Part shown: positions 36,464 through 44,635 of the stretch, piece after piece | How positions within the stretch are numbered: the stretch's first letter is position 1 | Layout: each line of letters starts with the position of its first letter | NCBI RefSeq assembly: GCF_003011885.1 | Contig: NZ_PXXO01000016.1 | Coordinates: 1 to 49,654 of the forward strand | Length of the DNA stretch: 49,654 bases | Source of the DNA: Cyanobium usitatum str. Tous | GTDB lineage: Bacteria; Cyanobacteriota; Cyanobacteriia; PCC-6307; Cyanobiaceae | Reading direction: 5' to 3' | Notes under the pieces: model-generated | Seen by the model: only the letters and a program-made list of their open reading frames with translations | What the model was told of the DNA's origin: nothing | The model's database searches: none | Translations under genes and position numbers: made by a program

Positions 36464-38880
36464 ATGGGTGATTCTCCCGCATGGGCCGCTGCAGGCAGTG
36501 GGTTCCATCGCCAGTTGGTGACATCCTCCGCATCCATGCCGTGCTCATGGGCGTGGGCCCGATTGGCCAAAATCGCCTCCTTCATGCGCTCTTTGACGTG
36601 GGCAGCGCGGGAGCCCAGGCCCGCAACCCGGTCGATCACATCAATAACCAAGTTGAAGCGGTCGATCTGATTGTTCATCGCCAGCTCCAGAGGGGTATTG
36701 ATGTTGCCTTTCTCCTTATATCCCCGCACATGGAAGTTGACGTGGTTGGTGCGGTGGTAGGTGAGTCGGTGGATTAGCCACGGGTAGCCGTGAAAATTAA
36801 AGATCACCGGTCGATTCGTGGTGAACAGGCTGTCGAAGTCCCGATCGCTGAGGCCGTGGGGGTGTTCGCCCGGAGTGGTGAGAGCGAATAGCTTCACCAC
36901 ATTGAGCACTCGAATTTTTAGGCTCGGGATCTCACGCCGCAGAATTTCAACTGCGGCAAGGGTTTCCTTAGTGGGGATGTCGCCAGCGCAGGCCATCACC
37001 ACATCGGGCTCATTTGGTTCAGTGCCGCACTCGTCGTTGCTCGCCCAGCTCCATAGGCCGATGCCCTTGGCCACATGGGCCCTAGCCTGCTCCAGAGTTA
37101 GATATTGCAGGTGTTTCTGTTTGTCAGAAACGATGATGTTGCACACATTCGTTTCCTGTAGCGCCTGTTCAGCTACCGCCAGCAGGCTGTTGGCATCGGC
37201 CGGCAGGTAGACGCGCACCACCTCGCCACTTTTGTTGCCGGCGAGATCGATGAAGCCAGGATCCTGGTGGGTGAAGCCGTTGTGGTCTTGGCGCCACACG
37301 GTGCTGGAGATCAGGCAGTTCCAGGGGGAAATCGGCGCGCGCCAGGGGGCGTGGTGAATGCAGGATTCCAGCCACTTGGCGTGTTGGTTGAACATCGAGG
37401 CAATCACATGGGCGAAGGCCTCATAGGTGTGGAAAAAACCGTGGCGGCCGGTGAGTAGGTAGCCCTCCATCATTCCCACCAAGGTGTGTTCGCTCAACAT
37501 CTCGACAACCCGGCCGCTGCGGGAGAGTTCGCTGCCGTTGAGGTCTTCCGGCAGAAATTCCTCCATCCACACCTTTTTGCTGATCTCGTAAATGGCTTGC
37601 AGCCGGTTGGAGGCGGTTTCATCCGGTCCGAACACGCGCACGGAATCGGGGTTCAGGGCAATGGCATCGCGCAGCAGCTCCCCCAGGGGAGCGGTGTTTT
37701 CGGCCTCGTGCTGGCCCGGTTGCTCAACTGGCACGGCATAGGTATGGACCGGAGGCAGATTCAGGCGGCGGCGCAGCAGCCCACCGTTGGCATGGGGGTT
37801 GGAGCCCATGCGGCGCTGGCCACTTGGCGAGAGGGCGCGCAGCTCGGGGATAAGGCTTCCCTGTTCATCAAAGAGTTCGCCAGGGCGGTAGCTATGCAGC
37901 CAGGCCTCGAGTTGCCCTAGCTGGGCCGGGTCCCGCTTGGGATCGGGCAGGGGCACCTGGTGGCTGCGCCAGAAGCCTTCCAGCTTTTTGCCATTCAGCT
38001 CCGCCGGCCCTGTCCAGCCCTTAGGCGATCGCAACACGATCATGGGCCAACGGGGTCGGTTGACGTTGGTGGGATCGCCGCTGCGGCGGGCCTCCGCCTG
38101 CACCTCTTGGATGCGGTTTATGGCGCTGTCCATGGCGGTTGCCATGGCTTGGTGCATCGCCATCGGCTCGCTGCCTTCCACAAACAGGGGCTCCCAGCCG
38201 TAGCCCCGCATCAAGCTGGCGAGCTCCTCCCTGGGGATGCGGGCCAGCAGGGTGGGGTTGGCGATTTTGTAGCCGTTGAGGTGCAACACCGGCAGCACGG
38301 CGCCGTCGGATGCGGGGTTGAGGAACTTGTTGATGTGCCAGCTGGTGGCGAGGGGCCCGGTTTCCGCCTCGCCATCGCCGACGCAGGCCAGGGCGATCAG
38401 GCTGGGGTTGTCGAACACCGCTCCGCAGGCGTGGGAGAGCACGTAGCCCAGCTCGCCGCCCTCGTGAATTGAGCCAGGGGTTTCGGGTGTGCAGTGGCTT
38501 CCGATGTGGCCGGGGAAGGAAAACTGCTTAAGGAAGCGCTGCATGCCGGCAGCATCCGTCGACTTGTCGGGATAGATCTCGCTGTAGGAGCCGTCGAGGT
38601 AGGTGGGCGCCAGCACCCCAGGGGCGCCATGGCCCGGGCCCGACAGATAAATCATGTCGAGGTCGTGGGACCGGATCACCCGGTTGGCATGGGCCCAGAT
38701 AAAGGATTGACCCGGGCTCGAGCCCCAATGCCCCAGTAGCCGACTTTTGATATGGGCAGGTTGCAGCGGTTCGCTCAGCAGGGGGTTGTCCTGCAGGTAG
38801 ATCATCCCCACCGCTAAATAATTGGCGGCCCGCCACCAGGCATCAAGACGCTGCAGTTGCTCTGCCATTACCCGCGTCAT
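36460..38880 (-). CDS. xfp: Phosphoketolase (xylulose-5-P/fructose-6-P type)
   Basis: An 806-residue ThDP enzyme that cleaves xylulose-5-phosphate or fructose-6-phosphate with phosphate to acetyl phosphate plus an aldose phosphate. Landmarks: [20 protein letters not shown], the ThDP motif [15 protein letters not shown], and [11 protein letters not shown]. The C-terminal segment [20 protein letters not shown] is typical. Two starts are possible, ATG 38880 or ATG 38868 four codons in; with the first, an inverted repeat would sit where the ribosome binding site should be. It heads a two-gene operon with glgP. Perfect inverted repeats precede it. Confidence 0.95.
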   Translation of the reverse strand: MTRVMAEQLQRLDAWWRAANYLAVGMIYLQDNPLLSEPLQPAHIKSRLLGHWGSSPGQSFIWAHANRVIRSHDLDMIYLSGPGHGAPGVLAPTYLDGSYSEIYPDKSTDAAGMQRFLKQFSFPGHIGSHCTPETPGSIHEGGELGYVLSHACGAVFDNPSLIALACVGDGEAETGPLATSWHINKFLNPASDGAVLPVLHLNGYKIANPTLLARIPREELASLMRGYGWEPLFVEGSEPMAMHQAMATAMDSAINRIQEVQAEARRSGDPTNVNRPRWPMIVLRSPKGWTGPAELNGKKLEGFWRSHQVPLPDPKRDPAQLGQLEAWLHSYRPGELFDEQGSLIPELRALSPSGQRRMGSNPHANGGLLRRRLNLPPVHTYAVPVEQPGQHEAENTAPLGELLRDAIALNPDSVRVFGPDETASNRLQAIYEISKKVWMEEFLPEDLNGSELSRSGRVVEMLSEHTLVGMMEGYLLTGRHGFFHTYEAFAHVIASMFNQHAKWLESCIHHAPWRAPISPWNCLISSTVWRQDHNGFTHQDPGFIDLAGNKSGEVVRVYLPADANSLLAVAEQALQETNVCNIIVSDKQKHLQYLTLEQARAHVAKGIGLWSWASNDECGTEPNEPDVVMACAGDIPTKETLAAVEILRREIPSLKIRVLNVVKLFALTTPGEHPHGLSDRDFDSLFTTNRPVIFNFHGYPWLIHRLTYHRTNHVNFHVRGYKEKGNINTPLELAMNNQIDRFNLVIDVIDRVAGLGSRAAHVKERMKEAILANRAHAHEHGMDAEDVTNWRWNPLPAAAHAGESPI

Positions 38881-38883
38881 TTA

Positions 38884-38910
38884 TTCGATATTCGAACCGT
38901 AGCGACGGTT
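38884..38910. promoter_or_regulatory. Two abutting inverted repeats in front of xfp
   Basis: TTCGA (38884-38888) and TCGAA (38892-38896) flank TAT. Sharing two bases with it, AACCGT (38895-38900) and ACGGTT (38905-38910) form a perfect 6-bp stem with loop AGCG. The first starts only 3 bases before the xfp ATG. Could be an operator or a leader RNA structure. Confidence 0.45.
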
Positions 38911-38930
38911 GCCAAAGCCCAATCCCACGG

Positions 38931-38946
38931 CCTGATAGTGATCAGG
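38931..38946. promoter_or_regulatory. Inverted repeat in the xfp/antiporter intergenic region
   Basis: CCTGAT (38931-38936) and ATCAGG (38941-38946) form a perfect 6-4-6 inverted repeat with loop AGTG, the same geometry as the repeat at 38895-38910 whose loop is AGCG. Located about 65 bases before the antiporter start and 50 before xfp. Confidence 0.4.
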
Positions 38947-39011
38947 GTCCAAACACCTTGGCGCGGGCGGCTTTAAGGTCGCGCCTCCCACTACCGCGAA
39001 CTCACCTATCC

Positions 39012-40367
39012 ATGGTTCTGCCAGCGCTTCTGCTTGAAATCGGCAGTCACCAAGCCGAAGTTGCTGAAACCCTGATTTCGGTGGGGGAGTTTCTGGTGAT
39101 CTTCGTGGCGGCCAGGCTGCTGGCGGAGCTGATGGTGCGGGTGCAGCTGCCCACGATCCTGGGGGAGCTGGTAGCTGGCGTTCTGATTGGCGTTTCCGGC
39201 CTGCATCTGATCGTGCCGCCCGAAACCCAGGTCCAACTCAGCAGTTGGGGCTTGGGCTTGCTCAGCTCTCTGGCCGACCTCTCACCGGAAATGGTGCAGG
39301 AGATCTACGCCGAGACCTTCCCGAATCTGCAGGCGGTGTCCCAGATCGGCCTGTTTGCCCTGTTGTTTCTCACCGGACTGGAAAGCGAGCTTGATGAGCT
39401 GGTAGCCGTGGGTGCCCAGGCCACCACCGTTGCCGTAACCGGGGTGGTGCTTCCCTTTGCCCTAGGCACTGCGGGCCTTTATTACATCTTCCATGTGCCC
39501 CTGATTCCGGCGATCTTCGCCGGTGCGGCCATGACAGCCACCAGCATCGGCATCACTGCCAGTGTGTTTGGTGAGTTGAAGTTTCTGCGCACCCGAGAGG
39601 GTCAGACGGTGATCGGCGCAGCCGTACTCGACGACATTCTCGGCATCGTCATTTTGGCTGTGGTGGTGAGCCTGGCTGGCGGCGAGGGCTTCAGCCTTGG
39701 CCCAATCTTGAAGTTGGTTGCCGCAGCAGCGGTGTTTGTGGCGGCAGCCCTGTTCCTGAGCCGCACTGCTGCTCCTGGGTTCGACTGGCTGCTCGATCAG
39801 CTCAAGGCCCCTGGCGAAGTGGTGGTGGCGGCCTTCGTGGTGTTGTCGCTCTGCTGTTTTGTGGCCCAGGCGATCGGCCTGGAAGCGGCTCTTGGGGCTT
39901 TCGCTGCAGGCTTGATTCTCAGCTCTTCTAAGCACACCCATGCGATCCAGGAAACCGTTAAGCCCCTAGTTGCCCTGTTTGCCACGATCTTCTTTGTGCT
40001 CATTGGCACTGGCATGGATCTGTCGGTGCTCAATCCCTTGAACCCTGAAAACCGGGAGGGATTGATCGTGGCGGCCTTCCTGCTCACTGTGGCGATTGCC
40101 GGCAAGGTGGCAACCGGCTGGAGCTACTTCAGCAAGGAGAAAACCAACCGGTTGGTGGTTGGTTTGGGGATGATGCCCCGCGGCGAGGTGGGCTTGATTT
40201 TTCTTGGCCTGGGTACCCAGGCTGGGTTGCTTACCAAGCCGCTGGAGGCCGCAATTTTGCTGATGGTGATCGGCACCACCTTCCTGGCGCCGATCCTGCT
40301 CAGACTGGTGCTCGGTGGCAGCGCTGGAGGTCCGGATCTTGATCCACTTGCCGAAATTCCAACCTGA
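39012..40367 (+). CDS. CPA2-family cation:proton antiporter (NhaS3/KefB-like)
   Basis: A 451-residue membrane protein with about 12 hydrophobic segments, of the monovalent cation:proton antiporter-2 family. ISVGEFLVIFVAARLLAELM and LPTILGELVAGVLIG near the N-terminus, GLFALLFLTGLESELDEL, and AAVLDDILGIVILAVVVSL, with the paired aspartates of the ion site, are typical. Similar to Synechocystis NhaS3, a thylakoid Na+/H+ antiporter, but the exact paralog is inference. The start at 39012 (MVLPALLLEIG) is preferred to the frame from 38958. Confidence 0.88.
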   Translation: MVLPALLLEIGSHQAEVAETLISVGEFLVIFVAARLLAELMVRVQLPTILGELVAGVLIGVSGLHLIVPPETQVQLSSWGLGLLSSLADLSPEMVQEIYAETFPNLQAVSQIGLFALLFLTGLESELDELVAVGAQATTVAVTGVVLPFALGTAGLYYIFHVPLIPAIFAGAAMTATSIGITASVFGELKFLRTREGQTVIGAAVLDDILGIVILAVVVSLAGGEGFSLGPILKLVAAAAVFVAAALFLSRTAAPGFDWLLDQLKAPGEVVVAAFVVLSLCCFVAQAIGLEAALGAFAAGLILSSSKHTHAIQETVKPLVALFATIFFVLIGTGMDLSVLNPLNPENREGLIVAAFLLTVAIAGKVATGWSYFSKEKTNRLVVGLGMMPRGEVGLIFLGLGTQAGLLTKPLEAAILLMVIGTTFLAPILLRLVLGGSAGGPDLDPLAEIPT

Positions 40368-40881
40368 GCGCTGGGGCCTGAGTTGGGGGGGCTGGCTAGA
40401 CAACCGCCACGGTGAGTGGTGGCTGCTCGCCCAGCTGGCCCTGATTGCCGCCCACCTGCTGCCGCCCTGGCCTGCCCCCGGTGCCTGGGGTTATGCCTGG
40501 CCCTTGCCGTTGGCCTTAGCAGGTGCCATTTTGCTGCTGCTGGGTCTGGTGTTGGCGGTCCAGGCGTTCTGGGGGCTGGGTTCCAGCCTCACGCCCCTGC
40601 CTGATCCGATTCCTGGCGCCCCGTTGGTGACAAGCGGGGCCTACGGCCGTTGCCGTCACCCCCTCTATCAAGCGGTGCTGCTTTGTTCCCTGGGGGTGAG
40701 TTTGGCCCTGGGCAGCCTGCTGCATCTGGCCTTGCTGCTGGCCCTGGTGGCCGTGCTGGGCGGTAAGGCGCGCCGCGAGGAGCGGGCCCTTGAGCTTGCC
40801 TATCCCGATTACGCCGCCTACAGGGCCCGCACACCAGCAATCATTCCCCGTCTTCCCTGGCTCGACTGGCGAGCGCTGTGA
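40339..40881 (+). CDS. Isoprenylcysteine carboxyl methyltransferase-like membrane protein
   Basis: A 180-residue membrane protein with four hydrophobic segments and the C-terminal PEMT/ICMT-like motif: GAPLVTSGAYGRCRHPLYQAVLL (the RHPxY element) and the final ARREERALELAYPDYAAYRARTPAIIP, which is typical of SAM-dependent membrane methyltransferases in this superfamily. Substrate unknown. A TTG at 40339 is proposed as start because GGAGG at 40326-40330 lies 8 bases upstream; a GTG at 40315 is possible. It overlaps the antiporter end by 29 bases. Confidence 0.78.
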   Translation: MIHLPKFQPERWGLSWGGWLDNRHGEWWLLAQLALIAAHLLPPWPAPGAWGYAWPLPLALAGAILLLLGLVLAVQAFWGLGSSLTPLPDPIPGAPLVTSGAYGRCRHPLYQAVLLCSLGVSLALGSLLHLALLLALVAVLGGKARREERALELAYPDYAAYRARTPAIIPRLPWLDWRAL

Positions 40882-41188
40882 ACAGCCCCCAGCCTGCGGC
40901 GATCAGGCCGAGGCTGCTGGCCCAGTCGGGGCCCAGGGCCCAGCTCAGGCCCAGGTCGGCCAGCACCCCGATGGCCAGGGCCAGCAGCAAGCTGCTAATC
41001 ACCAGCATCACCTGCTGGACAGGGCTCGGCAGGGAGCCCGCGGCCAGGGCTTCCTCCAGGCGCCCCAGGGGGCCGCTCAAGGGGAGGTACAGGGCCAGGG
41101 CCCACAGGGCGATCCCCGGCAGGAAGGGGCTCCAGTCAGGGCTGGTGAGGGGCAATGGCGCGCCGCAGATCTCCCTAGCATCGACCAC
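40841..41188 (-). CDS. Small hydrophobic membrane protein, unknown
   Basis: A roughly 115-residue frame on the minus strand with three hydrophobic segments (LPGIALWALALYLPL; VQQVMLVISSLLLALAIGVL; SLGLIAAGWGLFTALAS). The hydrophobic, regular pattern is unlike the low-complexity shadow frame on the plus strand, so I consider it a gene. The start is uncertain: GTG at 41188 or TTG at 41155. Its end overlaps the methyltransferase-like gene by 41 bases. Family not recognised. Confidence 0.5.
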   Translation of the reverse strand: MVDAREICGAPLPLTSPDWSPFLPGIALWALALYLPLSGPLGRLEEALAAGSLPSPVQQVMLVISSLLLALAIGVLADLGLSWALGPDWASSLGLIAAGWGLFTALASRAREDGE

Positions 41189-41203
41189 CCTGGACGCATC
41201 AAG

Positions 41204-42178
41204 GTGGCTTCCGTGTCTGTACCCCAGCCCTGGAGCTACGCCGGCCATCCAGTGCACGCCATCGCAGCGGCGCCAGCTGAGCCCGAGGGCCCCGCGATCC
41301 TGCTGGTGCATGGCTTTGGTGCTTCCACGGACCACTGGCGCCACAACATTCCCGTGCTGGCCCAGCGCCATGAGGTGCACGCCATCGACCTGCTGGGCTT
41401 CGGTCGCAGCGCCAAGCCGGCCGAGCTTGCCTATGGCGGCCCCCTCTGGCGCGACCAGCTGGCCGCATACGTGAGCGAGCGCATCGGCCGGCCGACGGTG
41501 CTGGTGGGCAATTCCCTGGGCGGTTTTTCAGCCCTGGCTGCTGGCGCTGCCCTGGGGGACCAGGCGGCCGGGGTGGTGCTGCTGAATGCGGCAGGGCCGT
41601 TCAGCGATGAGCAGGCGCCGCCTAAGGGCTGGGGAGCGATCACCCGCCAGACCATTGCGGGAGCCCTGCTCAAAAGCCCGGTGCTGCAGCGGTTGTTGTT
41701 TGAAAATTTGCGCCGGCCGGCCACGATTCGCCGCACCCTCAACCAGGTGTATCTCGACAAGACCAACGTCGATGAAGCCTTGGTGGAGGCGATCCGGCGG
41801 CCGTCGCTGGATCCGGGGGCCTTCGGTGTTTTCCGCACCGTGTTTGATATCCCCCGCGGCCAGCCCCTCGATGAGTTGTTTGCCCAGCTGACATGTCCGT
41901 TGCTGTTGCTCTGGGGCATCCGCGACCCCTGGATCAATGCCGTGGGCCGGCGGGCTGCTTTCCAGCGCCATGCTCCGGCAGGGACCAGGGAGGTGGTGCT
42001 CGAGGCGGGTCATTGTCCCCATGACGAGGTGCCAGATCAGGTGAATGCTGCCCTGCTCGACTGGACCGCCGGCCTCAGCTCCGGGGCGGCTCCACTCCAG
42101 GCAGACCCACTCCAGGCAGATCCACTCCCGGCAGGCGACCGCGCGACAGTTGCTGCTTCGGGTCAAACTGCCGCTTGA
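41204..42178 (+). CDS. Alpha/beta-fold hydrolase
   Basis: A 324-residue serine hydrolase. ILLVHGFGASTDHWRHNIP contains the oxyanion HG, the nucleophile elbow is VGNSLGGFSALAAG, the acid is probably in LLLLWGIRDPWINAVG and the catalytic His in LEAGHCPHDEVPDQV. It resembles the cyanobacterial/plastid hydrolases of the MenH/pheophytinase-like group, with unknown substrate. A GTG at 41204 (or 41213) is used as the start; the longer upstream frame is a shadow of neighbouring genes. The C-terminus ends in the repeats PLQAD, PLQAD, PLPAG, encoded in the region shared with glcE. Confidence 0.85.
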   Translation: MASVSVPQPWSYAGHPVHAIAAAPAEPEGPAILLVHGFGASTDHWRHNIPVLAQRHEVHAIDLLGFGRSAKPAELAYGGPLWRDQLAAYVSERIGRPTVLVGNSLGGFSALAAGAALGDQAAGVVLLNAAGPFSDEQAPPKGWGAITRQTIAGALLKSPVLQRLLFENLRRPATIRRTLNQVYLDKTNVDEALVEAIRRPSLDPGAFGVFRTVFDIPRGQPLDELFAQLTCPLLLLWGIRDPWINAVGRRAAFQRHAPAGTREVVLEAGHCPHDEVPDQVNAALLDWTAGLSSGAAPLQADPLQADPLPAGDRATVAASGQTAA

Positions 42179-43280
42179 TCGCTTCGATCATGGGCCGCGA
42201 TGGGGCATCCAGCCACGCTGGCAGTTTGCTGCCAGCGGGCTGGCGTAGCACCGTGAGGTAGCCACCAACCTGCTGGCAATGGCGCCTGAGCGCCTCCACC
42301 TTGTAGGTGGGTAGGGCGGAGGCAGTTGCCCAGGCGATACCTAGGCCACTGCCAGCCCCCAGGACCACCGGCAAGCCGGCCAGGGCTGGATCGTTGAGCA
42401 GGGCAGTTGCCTGGTTGGGGCGCACCGCCAGCCTCAGCAACCAGTCGCTGGACCCAGTTTCAGACCCTTGGCTTTGGCCTACCAGGCTTGCGAGTTCGGC
42501 AGGTTCAAGAGTTTGGACCGTGATTGCCAAGGCAGCAGCCTTGGCGGCGATGCAGCCGATCTGCTCATTGAGAGTGAGGGCGTTGATGCTGGCCAGGCTG
42601 ATTAGCAGTCCGGTGCCGTCTTCTTGGGCGGCAGAGGGGCGCCACGAGTCGATCCGCTCCGGGCTGAGGCTGGAGCCCAGCAGCCAGGAGGCCAGTTGGC
42701 CGAGGGCTTCTAGCGGCCCTTCCAGCTTCAGGCCGCGCCGCTGGGGCGGCTCCGGCATGGTGCGCAGGGTGAGGCTGCTGATCAGTCCTAAGGACCCCCA
42801 GCTGCCCGCCATCAGGCGCATCAGGTCGTAGCCGGCTACGTTTTTCACCACCTTGCCCCCGGCCCGGGCGCGGGTGCCGTCGCTGCGGATCAATTCCAGG
42901 CCAATTATCTGGTCGCGCACGCCCAGATAGCGCTGGCGCAGACCGCCGGCCAGGCCTCTTGCCACCAGGCCGCCCAGGCTGCCGCTGGCTTGGCCGCCCA
43001 GGCCACTGCCCCAGGGCCAGTCAACGGCTAGCCATTGCCCGTGGTGGGCCAGCTCGGCTTGCAATTCGACCAGGGGCGTGCCGGCTAGGGCCGTCACAGT
43101 GAAATCGCCAGGGCTGTGCTCAACGATGCCGCTCAGCCGCCTACAGCTCACGGTGGTGCTGCCGCCCATAACTGGCGGCCCCCAGTTGAGTCGGCTGCCC
43201 AGGCCGGCGGGTTGCCAGGGCGCAGCCTGCTGGTGCAGCTCGCGCACCAGCTCCTGCAGCTCCCTGGGCTCCGGAGTCAT
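42075..43280 (-). CDS. glcE: Glycolate oxidase FAD-binding subunit GlcE-like
   Basis: A 401-residue FAD-binding (PCMH-type) protein. The GlcE-like segments are SGIVEHSPGDFTVTALAGT, DWPWGSGLGGQASGSLGG, and GGKVVKNVAGYDLMRLMAGS, the last being diagnostic of GlcE. With GlcD and GlcF it oxidises photorespiratory glycolate to glyoxylate. Start at ATG 43280; a GTG one codon upstream is possible. The C-terminus is extended by LPGVD, LPGVG, LPGVE repeats. Its tail overlaps the hydrolase gene by 104 bases. glcF lies 2.7 kb further on the same strand; no glcD is in the window. Confidence 0.9.
   Translation of the reverse strand: MTPEPRELQELVRELHQQAAPWQPAGLGSRLNWGPPVMGGSTTVSCRRLSGIVEHSPGDFTVTALAGTPLVELQAELAHHGQWLAVDWPWGSGLGGQASGSLGGLVARGLAGGLRQRYLGVRDQIIGLELIRSDGTRARAGGKVVKNVAGYDLMRLMAGSWGSLGLISSLTLRTMPEPPQRRGLKLEGPLEALGQLASWLLGSSLSPERIDSWRPSAAQEDGTGLLISLASINALTLNEQIGCIAAKAAALAITVQTLEPAELASLVGQSQGSETGSSDWLLRLAVRPNQATALLNDPALAGLPVVLGAGSGLGIAWATASALPTYKVEALRRHCQQVGGYLTVLRQPAGSKLPAWLDAPSRPMIEAIKRQFDPKQQLSRGRLPGVDLPGVGLPGVEPPRS
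42092..42136 (+). repeat. 15-bp tandem repeat in overlapping coding sequence
   Basis: Three units: CCACTCCAGGCAGAC, CCACTCCAGGCAGAT, CCACTCCCGGCAGGC. A 15-base unit keeps both reading frames, so it encodes PLQAD-type repeats in the hydrolase and LPGV(D/G/E) repeats in GlcE. Confidence 0.85.
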
Positions 43281-43297
43281 CACGGCACGATGGTGCC

Positions 43298-44635
43298 ATG
43301 GCCGCCTCCTCCAAAATCATCGTCATCGACGATGACCCCACCGGCTCCCAGACGGTGCATAGCTGTCCGCTGCTGCTGCGCTGGGATGCCGCCACCCTGG
43401 CGGCGGGGCTGCGGCACCCTTCGCCGCTGCTGTTTCTGCTGGCTAACACCCGGGCCCTGGCGCCGGAAGCAGCCGCGGAGCGGGTGCGCCAGATCTGCCG
43501 GGCTCTGGCCGCGGCCCTGCCCCTGGCAGGCATTGAGCGTTGGTGGCTGGTGAGTCGCGGCGACTCCACCCTGCGGGGTCACTTCCCGTTGGAGGTGGAG
43601 GTGATCGCGGCTGAGCTCGGCCCCTTTGCGGCCACCTTGTTGATCCCGGCCTTTTTTGAGGGGGGCCGCATCACTGTGGAGGGGGTGCATCGCTTGCACG
43701 GCCAGCCCGTGCACGAAACCGCCTTCGCCCGCGACAGCTTGTTTGGCTACGCCAGCAGCGATCTGCCGGTTTGGGTGGAGGAAAAAAGCGGGGGCCGTAT
43801 CGCCGCACACCAGGTCCAGCGTCTGACGGGCGTCGAGTTGGATTACGCCGCCGCTGATGGCGGCCAGGCCCTGGCGGAGAGATTGGCGGCCCTAGATGGC
43901 GGGCCCGTGGTAGCCGTTGACGGGGAGCGACCTGAGCAACTGGCCGCCCTGGCCCAGGTGGTGCGCCAGGCCTGGCCGCTTGCGGTGCTTTCCCAGTCGG
44001 CGGCCAGTTGGATCCAGGCCTTAGCGGCTTTGCCGCCCCAGCCCCTGGCTGGAGCTGCCCTGGCCCGGTTGCGCCGCTCTGAGCCAGGTTTGGTGCTGGT
44101 GGGCTCCCACGTGCCTTTGGCTGATGCCCAGCTCACCGAGCTGCTCACGGAGCCCCGCTGCGTGGGGCTGGAGCTGCCCGTCGCCAAGCTGGCGCGGCTG
44201 CTGGAAGGCCCCCTGCCGGAGCCCCTGCTGGCTTCCCTGGAGGCCGACTGGCTGGTTCAGTTGCGGAGGGTGCTTGCCCAGGGGCAAACGCCCGTGCTCT
44301 ACACCAGCCGGGGTGAGCTCCCGTGCGCATCAGTGGCGCAGCGCCGCCGCTTAGGCGATGCTCTGGCGGCGCTGATGGCCCGGTTGGCTGCTGCCCTGGC
44401 CCCCCAGTTGGGTTACCTGATCAGCAAGGGGGGCATCACCACCCACACCCTGTTGGCCGATGGTCTGGCTCTGGCGGCGGTCGAGTTGAAAGGACAGCTG
44501 CTGCCTGGGCTTTCCTTGGTGCTGGCTGATCTGCCAGAGCCTCTGCCGGTGCTCACTTTCCCCGGCAACCTCGGTGATGGGGACACGCTGCGGCTTGCCT
44601 GGCGCTGGATGGAAGGCTTGGAAAGCGCGGATTAA
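43298..44635 (+). CDS. Four-carbon acid sugar kinase family protein (DUF1537)
   Basis: A 445-residue protein of the family that includes D-erythronate, D-threonate and L-threonate kinases. The N-terminal IIVIDDDPTGSQTV is the substrate-binding hallmark; RGDSTLRGHFPLEVE and LLIPAFFEGGRITVEGVH are conserved, and the C-terminal nucleotide-binding half has GYLISKGGITTHTLLA and LTFPGNLGDGDTL. The true substrate is unknown. Its start is only 17 bases from that of divergent glcE, so the two promoters must overlap or extend into the opposing genes. The GlcE/GlcF context suggests salvage of a damaged or side-product sugar acid, which is inference. Confidence 0.88.
   Translation: MAASSKIIVIDDDPTGSQTVHSCPLLLRWDAATLAAGLRHPSPLLFLLANTRALAPEAAAERVRQICRALAAALPLAGIERWWLVSRGDSTLRGHFPLEVEVIAAELGPFAATLLIPAFFEGGRITVEGVHRLHGQPVHETAFARDSLFGYASSDLPVWVEEKSGGRIAAHQVQRLTGVELDYAAADGGQALAERLAALDGGPVVAVDGERPEQLAALAQVVRQAWPLAVLSQSAASWIQALAALPPQPLAGAALARLRRSEPGLVLVGSHVPLADAQLTELLTEPRCVGLELPVAKLARLLEGPLPEPLLASLEADWLVQLRRVLAQGQTPVLYTSRGELPCASVAQRRRLGDALAALMARLAAALAPQLGYLISKGGITTHTLLADGLALAAVELKGQLLPGLSLVLADLPEPLPVLTFPGNLGDGDTLRLAWRWMEGLESAD

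Noticed and set aside
40790-41203. Long upstream extension of the alpha/beta hydrolase frame
   Set aside because: The translation is Gln/Gly/Pro-rich low complexity without hydrolase similarity, and the opposite strand encodes a convincing hydrophobic protein there.
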